Origin: Streptomyces sulfonofaciens
GTDB lineage: Bacteria > Actinomycetota > Actinomycetes > Streptomycetales > Streptomycetaceae
Assembly (NCBI RefSeq): GCF_014656295.1
Contig: NZ_BNCD01000017.1
Location: 62,001 to 126,000 of the forward strand
Direction: 5' to 3'
DNA: 64,000 nt
Made by a program: the position numbers and the translations under genes. Shown in pieces: positions 1 through 8,885 of the stretch. The notes below the pieces were generated by a model. It was given only the letters and a program-made list of their open reading frames with translations. It did no database searches and was not told the DNA's origin. Within the stretch, counting starts at the first letter, position 1; each line of letters opens with the position of its first letter.

Positions 1-565
1 GGCGCACCTGCGCGAGCAGCAACCCGCCCTGGAGCGACGTCAGCAGCACCGTGGCCAGATCGTGGACGTCGGCGGAGGCGTCCAACTCGCCGCTCCTCTG
101 CATGCGGACGAGACCGGCGCGGATCGGCGCCTCCCAGCGCTCGAACGCGGCGACCAGCTCCGCGCGTGTGTCCGGGCCCGTCTCCACGAGCTCACCGGCC
201 AGCGACCCGATCTCGCACCCGCCCTCGCAACCACGCCGCGCCTGCCCGGCGACGGTCTCCTCGCACCAGGCGCGCAGTGCCGCGAAGCTGTCCAGATGGT
301 CCAGGGCCGGCCGCTGGCGGTCGAGTGTCGCCGTGACCTGGTGGTCGACGACGGCCCGGACGAGGCCCTGCTTGTCGCCGAAGTAGTGGTAGATCTGCGA
401 GGCGCTGACACCGGCCGCCTGCTGGACGTCCGGGATGCTGGTGCCGGCCACGCCCCTGCGGAAGACGAGGCCGGCGGCCGCCCTGACGATGCGCTCGCGA
501 GTGCGCCGCCCGGCCGCCGTGAGCCTCCGCTCGGTGGTGGGCGCGACGGAGTCCTGCCAGGTCAT
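1..565 (-). CDS. TetR/AcrR-family transcriptional regulator (3' end outside window)
   Basis: Reading leftward from an ATG at 565, the protein starts MTWQDSVAPTTERRLTAAGR and continues into a TetR helix-turn-helix (GVAGTSIPDVQQAAGVSASQ, then IYHYFGDKQGLVRAV) at about residues 38-72. The remainder resembles a TetR ligand-binding domain. About 188 codons are visible and the C-terminus is lost at the left edge. It diverges from zwf with a 100-bp intergenic region. That region holds an imperfect inverted repeat (AAAGT...ACTTT, 581-598) that could be its operator. Family is certain from the HTH; ligand and targets cannot be inferred. The start is supported by the N-terminus fitting the usual spacing to the HTH. 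Confidence 0.85.
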   Translation of the reverse strand, partial: MTWQDSVAPTTERRLTAAGRRTRERIVRAAAGLVFRRGVAGTSIPDVQQAAGVSASQIYHYFGDKQGLVRAVVDHQVTATLDRQRPALDHLDSFAALRAWCEETVAGQARRGCEGGCEIGSLAGELVETGPDTRAELVAAFERWEAPIRAGLVRMQRSGELDASADVHDLATVLLTSLQGGLLLAQVR

Positions 566-580
566 ACGGCCAGCGTACCC

Positions 581-598
581 AAAGTTGGAATTGACTTT
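581..598. promoter_or_regulatory. Candidate TetR operator / zwf -35 region
   Basis: The sequence AAAGTTGGAATTGACTTT has AAAGT/ACTTT arms around 8 bases. It lies 16 bases upstream of the TetR ATG and contains TTGACT (591-596), a possible -35 box for zwf, with a weak -10 (AAGGGT) 17 bases on. Autoregulation by the adjacent TetR protein is inferred from position only. Confidence 0.35.
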
Positions 599-665
599 CC
601 ACCACCGGCGTTGAAGGGTTCGGATCCACCGTTCCAATGAGTTCGCGTTTGAGAGGCGGCCGATC

Positions 666-2048
666 GTGGGAACCCGCGCCGACACCGTTGTGATCTTCGG
701 AATAACAGGCGACCTGGCCTTCAAGAAGCTCCTGCCCGCCCTCTACCACCTGGCCCTGCGGGGTGGGTTGGGCGTGCCCGTGGTCGGCGTCGCCCGGTCC
801 CGATGGGAGGACGGCAGGCTGGTGGCGACCGCGCGCAAGGCCGTCGAGGAGGTACGGCCGGACGTGGACGAGCCCGCTTTCGAGGAGTTGGCGGGGCGGT
901 TGTCCATGGTCAGCGGCGACTATGCCGACGAGGGGCTGTACCGGCGCCTGGCCGAGCGGCTGGAGGGCGCCGAGCACCCCGTCTTCTACCTGGCCGTGCC
1001 CCCCGCCGTGTTCGGCGACGCGGTCGACGGACTGCGGGCCGCAGGACTCGCGGACCGGGGGAGGGTCGTCGTGGAGAAGCCCTTCGGCTACGACGCGTCC
1101 TCCTCACGTGCGCTCGACGACAAGCTGCGGTCCGCGTTCCCCGCCGAGCGGATCCTCAGGATGGACCACTACCTCGGCAAGGAGCCGGTCGAGGGACTGC
1201 TCGCCCTGCGCTTCGCGAACGCCTTCTTCGAGCCGATGTGGAACCGGGAGCACATCGCGAAGGTGGAGATCACGCTGGCCGAGAAGTTCGGCACCCAGGG
1301 GCGCGCCGGCTTCTACGACGCGGCCGGTGCCGTCCGCGACGTGCTCCAGAACCACGCGCTGCAGATCGCGGCACTGATCGCCATGGAACCGCCGGCCACT
1401 GCCGAGCAGGTCCAGGAGGCCCGCGTCGACGCGCTGCGCCACATGCGCCCGCTCTCCCTGGACACCACCGTGCGCGGCCAGTACCTCGGCTACCAGGACG
1501 AGCCCGGGGTGGCCCCCGGGTCCACCACGGAGACCTACGTGGCGACACGCCTCAGCGTGGACACGGCCCGGTGGCGCGGTGTGCCCTTCGTCCTGCGGGC
1601 CGGCAAGAACCTGCGCGAGAACGCGACCGACGTGGTGATAGGACTGCGGCGGCCCACGGGCGCCCTGTTCGCCGGAGCCGACTCGGGCTCCGGCTCGCCC
1701 GAGGGCAACCAACTGCACCTGCGGCTCGGCCGCGACGACGGCCTGACGTTCTCCCTGCAGGTCAAGTCCCCGGGCCCCGACGCGGTGAGCCGGACGGTGC
1801 GGGTGCCGCTCGACCTGGAAACCGTCCTCGGCCCGCGGCAGGAAGCCTACGAACGGCTGCTCGACGACGCCATGCGGGGGCGCTCCGACCGGTTCGTGGA
1901 TCCCCGTGTGATCGAGGAGCAGTGGCGGATCGTCGGCCCGCTGCTCGACCCCGAGCAGGCTCCCCTGCCGTACGAGCCGGGCGGCTGGGGCCCCGCGGAG
2001 GCGGAACGGCTCGGCGTGGACGCGCACCCGGAGCGGAGCGCGCCGTGA
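666..2048 (+). CDS. zwf: Glucose-6-phosphate dehydrogenase
   Basis: Oxidises glucose-6-phosphate to 6-phosphogluconolactone with NADP+, the first step of the oxidative pentose phosphate pathway in the cytosol. The 460-residue protein has the N-terminal Rossmann motif IFGITGDLAFKKLLPAL (about residues 9-25) and the family active-site signature DHYLGKEPVEGLLALRF near residue 166. Other conserved stretches follow, such as RAGKNL before residue 320 and FEPMWNREHI. It is slightly shorter than typical 490-510 residue enzymes because of compact termini. The start is GTG at 666 with a purine-rich GAGAGGCGG stretch upstream. The gene stands alone, divergent from the TetR gene. It may be a second Zwf isozyme, since Streptomyces often carry two, and the copy inside the tkt-tal cluster would be elsewhere. 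Confidence 0.95.
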   Translation: MGTRADTVVIFGITGDLAFKKLLPALYHLALRGGLGVPVVGVARSRWEDGRLVATARKAVEEVRPDVDEPAFEELAGRLSMVSGDYADEGLYRRLAERLEGAEHPVFYLAVPPAVFGDAVDGLRAAGLADRGRVVVEKPFGYDASSSRALDDKLRSAFPAERILRMDHYLGKEPVEGLLALRFANAFFEPMWNREHIAKVEITLAEKFGTQGRAGFYDAAGAVRDVLQNHALQIAALIAMEPPATAEQVQEARVDALRHMRPLSLDTTVRGQYLGYQDEPGVAPGSTTETYVATRLSVDTARWRGVPFVLRAGKNLRENATDVVIGLRRPTGALFAGADSGSGSPEGNQLHLRLGRDDGLTFSLQVKSPGPDAVSRTVRVPLDLETVLGPRQEAYERLLDDAMRGRSDRFVDPRVIEEQWRIVGPLLDPEQAPLPYEPGGWGPAEAERLGVDAHPERSAP

Positions 2049-2353
2049 CCCGCGTCCGTGCTGCGGCAGGTACCCGTGCCGCGGCAGGTGTCCGGGCCGC
2101 GGCAGGTGGCAGGACGGTGGCACGTGTCCGCGCGGCGCGTGCCGGTTCCCGGGGGCGGGCCGGTTCCCGGGGGCCTGCCGGAGCGGACCGCGCCGCGCCG
2201 ACCACCGCCCACGGGTCCCGCCACCCTCGGCGCCGTCACCCGTCGGCCACCGGATCCGCCGGCCGTCGCGGTGCCGCCGCGCGTGCGCACGGTGCCGCCC
2301 CGCGGCCGCGCGGCGCCCGTGTACGGCACGCGCCGCCGCGGTAGGCACTGCCC
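2049..2353. other. Intergenic, no gene seen
   Basis: About 305 bases between zwf and the convergent sensor-kinase gene. It is very GC-rich with short internal repeats (GCGGCAGGT units at the left, and GGTTCCCGGGGGC repeated around 2145-2175). Open frames here have arginine/alanine/proline-rich non-protein-like translations. Confidence 0.5.
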
Positions 2354-4417
2354 TCACCCCGCCGGGCCGCGCGGTGCGGGGATGCGCAGGACGAAACGGG
2401 AACCCTTGCCGGGCGTACTGGTGGCGGAGACCGTACCGCCGTGCGCCTCGGTCAGTTTGCGGACGATGGACAGCCCGAGACCGCTGCCGCCGCCCCGGCG
2501 GCTGCGTGACTTCTCGGCGCGCCAGAACCGGTCGAAGACATGGGGGAGTTCGCCGGGCGCGATGCCCGCCCCGGTGTCCGCCACCTCGATCGCCACCGCG
2601 TCCCCCTCGCGCCGCGACCGCAGCACGACGCGGCCGCCGGCGGGCGTGTGCCGGATCGCGTTGGAGACGAGGTTGCCGACCGCCTGGCGCAGCCGTACCC
2701 GGTCGGCGTCCACGACCAGCGGCGGCGACGGGTCCACCGCGACCGTCAGCCGTACACCCGCCGCCTCCGCGCTCGCCCGGTGCGCCATGGCCGTGGCCGC
2801 CAGCAGCTCGGCCACCTCCACCGGCTCCCTCGACAGCCGCAGTTCGCCCGCGTCCGCCTCCGACAGGTCCCGCAGGTCGTCGATGATGTGCTGGAGCAGC
2901 CGCGCCTGGCCCAGCAGCAGTGCCACCAGTTCGGAGTCGGGCCGTGCGACGCCGTCCTCCACCGCCTCCAGCCAGCCCCGGATGTTGCTCAACGGGGTCC
3001 GCAGCTCGTGGGCGACGTCGCTGGTCATCGCCTTGCGCACCGACTCCAGTCGGGCGCGCCGCGCCGACATCGCGTTGAACGCCGTGGACAGCCGCGCGAT
3101 CTCGTCCCGCCCGGTGACCGCCACCCGCGCGGAGATGTCACCGCCCTCCATCCGCCGCGCCGCCTGCGTCAGGGCCCGCAGCGGCCGGACCAGCCGGATG
3201 CCGGCGAGCGTGGTGACCGCCACGGTCACCAGCAGCACCAGCGCGGCACCACCCGCGATCCGGGTCTTGTTGCCCGCGGACAGGTCGAAGAACGTGGTGG
3301 CCGTCCGGCCGGGACTGCTGACGTACAGCCGCGCCACCGGGGCCACGTACGGGGCGAGCTGCTGGCTGCGGCTGGTGCCGAGGCACGAGGCGGCCTGTGC
3401 GGACGGGACGGCGCGACCTGCCGACGCCGGTGTCCAGGTACCGTCGAGCGCCAGCCGTACACCGGCCGCGCCACGCCCCGCGAGACAGGCGTTGACCAGC
3501 TTGTTCAGGGCCTTGAGGGCCTTCGCCTCGGTGCTGGTGGCGGTGTCGAGCACGCCGGTGGAGCACCGCGTGATGCCCGCGGGCGCGGGTCCCGAGCCGG
3601 GATTGCCCAGGGGCTCGCCGTCAGGTCTGATCACTCTGGGCCGTCCGCCGGGTTCTGTCTCGATCCGCGCCTGGACGCCCATCTCGTCACGCAGGCAGGA
3701 GACGATACGGCCCGCAGTGACCTCCAGCCGGCTGCGCTCACCGTCGGACAGCCGGTAGGGGCCGACGGCCCGTGGGTCGATCCCGTCGGACGCGGCGGCG
3801 GGCAGCAACTGCGGATCGACCGCGAGCGGATCGATGAGGGCCGTCGGCTTGTCCGGCGGCCGGTAGGGGTGCCCGGCCACCGGATCTGAGTCGGCGATCG
3901 GCCGCCCCTCCTTGTCCAGCAGCACGATGCGGTGCCCGGTACTGCCGGCCAGCCCGGCGACGGTGGGTGCGACCTGGTCCCAGCGCGGGTGGGTGGCGGC
4001 ATAGCCGATGAGCGCGTCGTAGATCCGGGCGTCGTCGGCGAGTGCCTGCCCGCGTTCCTGGCCGATCGCCACGGCCGTCGTCCGCACCACCACCCAGGCC
4101 GTCGCCGCGATCGAGCAGACGGAGACCAGCACGGAGACGGCAAGCAGCCGCACCAGCAGACTGCGCCGCAGCGGTACACCACGCTCCGGCAGCTCCCCGT
4201 CCGACCCGGCCGCGTCCGTTTCGGCCCGGTCCGGCCCGGGGGCACCGGCCGCGGTCCCGTCCGGCCCGGATTCTCCGGTCGCGGTCCCGGCCGGACGGCA
4301 CGCGGCCGGGGCGTGGCGGTCGCGGGCGGATGCCTCCCGGGCACGGCGGTCGCGGGCGTTCGCGTCCTGGGCGTCGCGGTCGGGGGCGGACGCGTCCGGT
4401 CTCTGCACCCTCCTCAC
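2354..4417 (-). CDS. Two-component sensor histidine kinase without an adjacent response regulator
   Basis: Membrane histidine kinase of about 687 residues. The N-terminal ~80 residues are a disordered Asp/Arg/Gly/Pro-rich cytoplasmic tail. TM1 follows at about 85-111, then an extracytoplasmic sensor domain (about 112-386), TM2 (387-408), HAMP, HisKA with phospho-acceptor His at about 470 (VAHELRTPLSNIRGWLEA), and HATPase_c with N box NLVSNAIRHTPAGG and G boxes (ADTGAGIAPGE, GSGLGLSIVRKL). I chose GTG 4417, preceded by a G-rich stretch. A further in-frame GTG at 4534 would add 39 Arg/Gly-rich residues. The usual co-transcribed OmpR-type regulator is missing: upstream lies only the divergent lipoprotein operon, and the 3' side faces zwf. 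Its divergence from the MacAB-like operon suggests it senses envelope stress or a substrate of that exporter. Confidence 0.88.
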   Translation of the reverse strand: MRRVQRPDASAPDRDAQDANARDRRAREASARDRHAPAACRPAGTATGESGPDGTAAGAPGPDRAETDAAGSDGELPERGVPLRRSLLVRLLAVSVLVSVCSIAATAWVVVRTTAVAIGQERGQALADDARIYDALIGYAATHPRWDQVAPTVAGLAGSTGHRIVLLDKEGRPIADSDPVAGHPYRPPDKPTALIDPLAVDPQLLPAAASDGIDPRAVGPYRLSDGERSRLEVTAGRIVSCLRDEMGVQARIETEPGGRPRVIRPDGEPLGNPGSGPAPAGITRCSTGVLDTATSTEAKALKALNKLVNACLAGRGAAGVRLALDGTWTPASAGRAVPSAQAASCLGTSRSQQLAPYVAPVARLYVSSPGRTATTFFDLSAGNKTRIAGGAALVLLVTVAVTTLAGIRLVRPLRALTQAARRMEGGDISARVAVTGRDEIARLSTAFNAMSARRARLESVRKAMTSDVAHELRTPLSNIRGWLEAVEDGVARPDSELVALLLGQARLLQHIIDDLRDLSEADAGELRLSREPVEVAELLAATAMAHRASAEAAGVRLTVAVDPSPPLVVDADRVRLRQAVGNLVSNAIRHTPAGGRVVLRSRREGDAVAIEVADTGAGIAPGELPHVFDRFWRAEKSRSRRGGGSGLGLSIVRKLTEAHGGTVSATSTPGKGSRFVLRIPAPRGPAG

Positions 4418-4609
4418 GCGGTCCCCCCATCCGTCCCGCGGCCGCAGGCCGTGGACCCGGGTGGGCGGCACGCTCCGGCCGCCGCCCGGTCCTCGCCGTC
4501 CTCGCCGCACCCGGCCGTCGTCACCTGCGTGCACATGACGGTGAGTCTAGGAACGCACCCCCGGCCGCGGTGCAGGGCTGTGCGGTGACCATGGGCCGAC
4601 CACCGGTCC

Positions 4610-4626
4610 CTGACACGGTTCTGACA
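4610..4626 (+). promoter_or_regulatory. Direct repeat typical of OmpR-family binding
   Basis: CTGACA occurs at 4610-4615 and again at 4621-4626, an 11-base period, 23 bases before the lipoprotein start codon. OmpR-family regulators commonly bind tandem half-sites with 10-11 bp spacing. The site fits control of the export operon by a partner of the divergent kinase, but that partner is not in the window. Confidence 0.4.
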
Positions 4627-4648
4627 ATCGCACGGCAGGCTCACCGCC

Positions 4649-5356
4649 ATGTCAGTCCACACTCAGCGCCTGCTCCCGCATCCCCCTCCCGCCGTCCGCC
4701 CGCCCCGTGGCCCCGCCACCAGGGCCGCGGCCCTGTGCGCCGCGGTCCTGGCCGCCGCCGTCCTGGCCGGTTGCGGCACGGGCGGCGGCACGGGCGGTGG
4801 CCCGAGCGGCGGGAAGGAGGTCGACTCGCTGGCCGGCGGCTCGCCCGGGGCCGGTGGGGCGCGTCACGGCGCGGGCGCGGGCGGCGGCGCGTCGTCCGAC
4901 GCCGTGCAGGCCAAGCGCCCCCAACTCCGCCTGGACACCTCCGAGGAGGAGAGCGCTCGGCTGACCGACGCGTACCACGCCTGTCTCCAGGCGCACGGCG
5001 TTCCCATGAACACCCAGCGTGCGGCCGCCGCGGGCCAGAAACAGGCGTGGCCGCTGGTGCCGCCCGGCCAGGAGGACAGGTACCGGCCCGCCTACGACGC
5101 CTGCCTCGTCAAACTGCCGCGTCAGCCACCCGAGACGTCCCCCAGGACCAACCCGCACTACGCGGACGACTACCGCACCTACGTGAAGTGCCTGAAGAAG
5201 CACGGCATGAAGATCCATATGGTGCCCGACACCAGCGTCTACTCCGACGGCCTCGGCTGGACGTACGACAGCGACGCGACGTCCTCGCTGCCCGAGTCCG
5301 AGCAGCCCGGGGTGGAGCGGAACTGCACGACGGAGGCGTTCGGTGGCAGGCGATAG
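4649..5356 (+). CDS. Secreted lipoprotein, first gene of export operon
   Basis: 235 residues with a signal peptide (basic/proline N-terminus, hydrophobic stretch AALCAAVLAAAVLAGC) ending in the lipobox LAGC at Cys 43-44. A Gly-rich linker follows (GTGGGTGGG), then a soluble domain with several cysteines (YHACLQAHG, YDACLVKL, YVKCLKKHG, RNCTTEAFG). The paired Cys pattern suggests extracytoplasmic disulphides. It overlaps the next gene by 14 bases, so it belongs to the lipoprotein/adaptor/ATPase/permease operon. Such lipoproteins accompany MacAB-like exporters next to two-component genes in streptomycetes. No catalytic motif is visible, and its role as a substrate-binding or sensor protein is inferred. 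Confidence 0.85.
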   Translation: MSVHTQRLLPHPPPAVRPPRGPATRAAALCAAVLAAAVLAGCGTGGGTGGGPSGGKEVDSLAGGSPGAGGARHGAGAGGGASSDAVQAKRPQLRLDTSEEESARLTDAYHACLQAHGVPMNTQRAAAAGQKQAWPLVPPGQEDRYRPAYDACLVKLPRQPPETSPRTNPHYADDYRTYVKCLKKHGMKIHMVPDTSVYSDGLGWTYDSDATSSLPESEQPGVERNCTTEAFGGRR

Positions 5357-6521
5357 CGAAACGGACGCGCCGCGGGGCAGGAGGGGCAGGCGCGTGGTCG
5401 CGGTGGTCGCTGTGCTGGCCGTCGCGGCGGGCGGCACGTACGGGGCGAAGGCGCTCGTGGCGCACGGCAGGACGCGCGAGCCGAAGGCGGCGGGCCCGCC
5501 CCGGGCCGAGACCACCCGCGTCAAGCGGATGGACCTCTCCAACGCCGAGACCCTGCCCGGCACCCTGGGCCACGGCACGCCGACGACGATCAAGGGCACC
5601 GGAGGGGGATCCGTGACCCGGCTGCCCGAGCCGGGCTCGACGATCTCCCGTGGCACACCGCTGTACTGGGTGGACGACCGTCCCGTGATGGTCTTCCTCG
5701 GCGACACACCGATCTTCAGGAAGCTGGCCGAGCCCGGCGTCACCGGCCGGGACGTCACCGTGCTCGACGAGAACCTGCGTGCCCTCGGCTACGACACGGG
5801 CACGCCCGCGAACGCGGGACAACCCCGGACCACGGGCAGCACGGGCAACACGGGCGGTTCCGCCGGTGGTGTGCCGGCCGAGTCGGGCACCAAGCTCACC
5901 TCCGCGCTGCTGGCCGCGGTCAAGCGGTGGCAGCGGGACACCGGTCAGCAGCAGACGGGCACGCTCGGCCCCGGTCAGGTCGTCGTGCTGCCCGGCACGG
6001 TACGGGTCGACGCGCTCAAGGCCCAGCTCGGCGATCCGGTCGCCGCACCCCTGCTGACGGTGGCCTCGACGAAGAAGTCCATCGGCGTCAAGGTCGACGC
6101 GTCGGACGCGGACCCGATCCACAAGGGCGACACGGTCGCCATCACCCTGCCCGACACCAAGGAGGTCCCCGGCAAGGTCGCCTCCGTCGGCACCACCGTG
6201 CAGGGCGGCGCGGGGCAGGACGGCCAGGACGCGGGTGTCGGCACCGCGGCGACCCTCCAGGTCACGGTCGTACCGGCCGACAGCGACGACGTGGCCGGAC
6301 TCGACACGGCGTCCGTGCAGGTCACCTTCACCACCGAGACCAGGAGGCAGGTCCTCGCCGTACCGGTCGGCGCGCTGCTTGCGCTGAGCGAGGGCGGCTA
6401 TGCGCTCCAGCGGCCCGACGGACGGCTGCTGGGCGTCAGGACCGGCCTCTTCGCGAAGGGCATGGTCGAGGTGTCCGGGGACGGCATCACGGCGGGCGAG
6501 CGGGTGGTGACGGCCTCGTGA
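5343..6521 (+). CDS. Efflux adaptor (HlyD/MacA-like) with peptidoglycan-binding-like region
   Basis: 392 residues with GTG start at 5343 inside the preceding gene. A basic N-terminus precedes one transmembrane anchor (VVAVVAVLAVAAGGTYGAKAL, given here by position 17-37). A biotinyl-lipoyl-like beta region follows (VTRLPEPGSTISRGTPLYWV), then a peptidoglycan-binding-like segment (VLDENLRALGYDTG and LLAAVKRWQRDTGQQQTG) and a C-terminal barrel-like region. Family knowledge: such proteins link an inner-membrane MacB-type ABC pump to the envelope, and in Gram-positives they probably scaffold export. The stop overlaps the ATPase start (GTGA), which indicates translational coupling. Substrate unknown. 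Confidence 0.85.
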   Translation: MAGDSETDAPRGRRGRRVVAVVAVLAVAAGGTYGAKALVAHGRTREPKAAGPPRAETTRVKRMDLSNAETLPGTLGHGTPTTIKGTGGGSVTRLPEPGSTISRGTPLYWVDDRPVMVFLGDTPIFRKLAEPGVTGRDVTVLDENLRALGYDTGTPANAGQPRTTGSTGNTGGSAGGVPAESGTKLTSALLAAVKRWQRDTGQQQTGTLGPGQVVVLPGTVRVDALKAQLGDPVAAPLLTVASTKKSIGVKVDASDADPIHKGDTVAITLPDTKEVPGKVASVGTTVQGGAGQDGQDAGVGTAATLQVTVVPADSDDVAGLDTASVQVTFTTETRRQVLAVPVGALLALSEGGYALQRPDGRLLGVRTGLFAKGMVEVSGDGITAGERVVTAS

Positions 6522-7441
6522 CGGCGTCCGAGGCCATGCCCCCGCGGGGCACCGATCCGCGACCGCGACCCGTACCGAGGGGCACGCGCCGACCGCGGAC
6601 CCGCACGGAGCCGGAGCAGGCGCAGGCGGCGCAGGCGGAGCAGGGGGCGGAGCGGGGACCGGAGCCGGGGGCGGTGACGGAGGCCGGGGCGGGGCCGGGC
6701 GACCGGTCCCGCGGCGGAGCCGGCCGCGCGACCGTGCTGGAGGTGCGCCACGCCCGCAAGGCGTACCCCGGTGGCGTCAGGGCCCTGGACGACGTCTCGC
6801 TCGCCATCTACGAGGGCGAACTCCTCGCCATCGTCGGCCCCTCGGGCTCCGGCAAGTCCACCCTGCTCAACATCATGGGCACCCTCGACCTGCCGAGCAG
6901 CGGCACGGTCGAGATCGGCGGCCAGGACGCCGCGCGCCTGACCGACCGGCGGCTGTCCGCGCTGCGCGGCCGCCGGCTGGGCTTCGTCTTCCAGCAGTTC
7001 CACCTCACCGACGGGCTCACCGCCGCGGAGAACGTCGCCACCGGTCTGCTCTACGCGGGCGTGTCCCGCCGCAGACGCCGCGCCCTGGCGCTCTCGGCAC
7101 TCGACCGGGTCGGACTGGCCGCACGCACGTCCCACCTGCCGCACCAGCTCTCCGGGGGCGAGCGCCAGCGCGTCGCCATCGCACGCGCGCTGGTCAACGA
7201 ACCCGCGCTGGTCCTCGCCGACGAACCCACCGGTGCCCTCGACACCGCCAACGGCCAGGCCGTCCTCGATCTGCTGATCGCCCTGAACGGCGACGGCACC
7301 ACCATCGCCGTCATCACCCACGACCGCGACATCGCGGCACGGCTGCCGAGGCAGGTCGAGATGCGGGACGGACGCATCGTCCTCGACACCGCGAACACCG
7401 CGAACACCGCGAACACCGCGAACACCGGGAGGCACCGATGA
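6518..7441 (+). CDS. ABC transporter ATP-binding protein (MacB/LolD type)
   Basis: 307 residues. Walker A GPSGSGKSTLL lies at about 107-117, the Q-loop is in FVFQQFHLTD, the ABC signature is LSGGERQRVAIARAL, Walker B is LVLADEPTGALD, and the switch histidine is in VITHDRDIA. The first ~70 residues are an unusual charged/Pro/Glu-rich extension before the canonical start of the nucleotide-binding domain (TVLEVRHARKAYP). A downstream initiation codon is possible, but the GTG at 6518 overlaps the upstream stop (GTGA). The C-terminus ends in an Asn-Thr-Ala repeat encoded by four perfect 9-base units. It powers the permease encoded next, with which it overlaps by four bases (ATGA). Confidence 0.92.
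   Translation: MTASEAMPPRGTDPRPRPVPRGTRRPRTRTEPEQAQAAQAEQGAERGPEPGAVTEAGAGPGDRSRGGAGRATVLEVRHARKAYPGGVRALDDVSLAIYEGELLAIVGPSGSGKSTLLNIMGTLDLPSSGTVEIGGQDAARLTDRRLSALRGRRLGFVFQQFHLTDGLTAAENVATGLLYAGVSRRRRRALALSALDRVGLAARTSHLPHQLSGGERQRVAIARALVNEPALVLADEPTGALDTANGQAVLDLLIALNGDGTTIAVITHDRDIAARLPRQVEMRDGRIVLDTANTANTANTANTGRHR
7391..7426 (+). repeat. In-frame 9-bp tandem repeat (4 copies) at the ATPase C-terminus
   Basis: GCGAACACC is repeated four times without mismatch. It is in frame, so copy-number change would add or remove Ala-Asn-Thr triplets without breaking the gene. It sits after the ATPase fold is complete. Confidence 0.85.
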
Positions 7442-8757
7442 GCCGCCACGACGGCAGGGCGTCCAGGGCGGCGCCCCGCGGCGCCGCACCCGCCGCCGGG
7501 CCCGGACCCGAGCGGGGGCACGAGCGCGGGCGCGGGCCGCGCTCCCGGCGGTCCGCCGCCCGCCTGAGACCGGTCCGCCTCACTCCGTTCGACGTGCTGC
7601 GGCTCGGGATGCTCGGGATCCGTACCCGCAGGATGCGGGCCGCGCTCTCCGCGCTCGGCATCTCCATCGGCATCGCGACGCTGGTCCTGGTGACCGCGAT
7701 ACCGGCGTCCAGTCGGCAGGACCTGAACGAGCGGCTGTCCGCGCTCGGCACCAACATGCTGCGCGCCGAGCCGCTGCCGAACCAGCAGCCCCCCGTTCTG
7801 CTGCCGCCCGGCGCCGCACGGATGGCGGCGCGCATCGGCCCGGTCATCCGGACCAGCGCGGTCGCCAACACCCATGCGCTGGTGCGCCGTTCGGACCGCA
7901 CCGACCCCGACGACGGCCTCGGGCTGAGCGTGCTGGCCGGCCAGGACGACCTGCTGCCCGCGGTCGGCGCCCGGATCAGGTCCGGGAGGTTCCTCGACCG
8001 GGCCACCGACCGGCTGCCGACGGTCGTGCTCGGCCACCAGGCCGCGGCGCGCCTCGGCATCCCGCGCCTCGTACGGGGGCAGGAGCCACCGCAGGTGACC
8101 ATCCAGAAGCGGTGGTTCACCGTGATCGGCATCCTCGACCCCGTCCCGCTGGCACCGGACCTGGACCGCTCCGTGCTGGTCGGCTGGGTCGCGGCGGAGC
8201 GCAACCTCGGCTTCGACGGGCACCCCACGGTGGTCTACGTCAGGGCCCGCGAGGAGGCGGTCGAGGACGTGGCGGCGGTGCTGCCCGCCACCGTGTACCC
8301 GAAGCTGCCCGGCCTCGTGCAGGTCAGCCGGCCGTCGGACGCGCTGGCGGCGAAGCGGGCCACCGAGAGCACGTTCTCCGCGCTCTTCCTCGGTCTGGCC
8401 GGGGTGGCACTGCTGGTCGGCGGTATCGGGGTCGCCAACACCATGTACATCTCCGTCCTCGAACGGCGCAGGGAGATAGGGCTCCGGCGGGCGCTCGGCG
8501 CGAACCGGGGCCAGATCCGGGGCCAGTTCCTCACGGAGTCCGTGGTCCTCTCCCTGCTGGGCGGGACGGCCGGCACGGTCCTCGGTGTGTCGGCCACCGT
8601 GGCGTACGCCGCCTACCAGGGCTGGCCGCCCGTCGTACCACCGCTCGCGGTGCTGGCGGGGACGGCGGGTACGGTCGTCATCGGGGTGGCCGCCGGCGTC
8701 TACCCGGCGGTGCGCGCGGCCCGGCTCACCCCTACGGAGGCGCTGGCGACGGTGTGA
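7438..8757 (+). CDS. ABC transporter permease (MacB/FtsX family)
   Basis: 439 residues. A disordered Arg/Pro/Gly N-terminal tail (~45 residues) precedes TM1 (RAALSALGISIGIATLVLVT region), a large extracytoplasmic MacB_PCD-like domain (about 80-290), and three C-terminal transmembrane helices of the FtsX domain. These include LFLGLAGVALLVGGIGVANT and the diagnostic cytoplasmic loop ERRREIGLRRALGANRGQI. The C-terminus RAARLTPTEALATV is also typical. Together with the ATPase and adaptor it forms a tripartite export or mechanotransmission complex. The start codon overlaps the ATPase stop (ATGA). It is the last gene of the operon; the next gene begins 128 bases later with its own ribosome binding site. 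Confidence 0.93.
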   Translation: MSRHDGRASRAAPRGAAPAAGPGPERGHERGRGPRSRRSAARLRPVRLTPFDVLRLGMLGIRTRRMRAALSALGISIGIATLVLVTAIPASSRQDLNERLSALGTNMLRAEPLPNQQPPVLLPPGAARMAARIGPVIRTSAVANTHALVRRSDRTDPDDGLGLSVLAGQDDLLPAVGARIRSGRFLDRATDRLPTVVLGHQAAARLGIPRLVRGQEPPQVTIQKRWFTVIGILDPVPLAPDLDRSVLVGWVAAERNLGFDGHPTVVYVRAREEAVEDVAAVLPATVYPKLPGLVQVSRPSDALAAKRATESTFSALFLGLAGVALLVGGIGVANTMYISVLERRREIGLRRALGANRGQIRGQFLTESVVLSLLGGTAGTVLGVSATVAYAAYQGWPPVVPPLAVLAGTAGTVVIGVAAGVYPAVRAARLTPTEALATV

Positions 8758-8885
8758 GCGCGGGGGACCCGCGGCCCGGCGGCCGCGCCGGCGGGCGGCT
8801 CTACGTCGCGCGGTGCCCGTGCGTCTTGCCCACGGGTGCCGGGAAGAGCGGCCGGTACAGACCCGAGACGGAGAGGGAGGCCGGG

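Noticed and set aside
2058..3758. Long + strand frame opposite the sensor kinase
   Set aside because: Antisense shadow of a clear histidine kinase; Ser/Arg/Pro composition typical of GC-rich shadow frames.
4534..4534. Upstream GTG as start of the sensor kinase
   Set aside because: It would add 39 Arg/Gly-rich residues unlike any protein N-terminus; GTG 4417 has a better upstream G-rich site. Not fully excluded.
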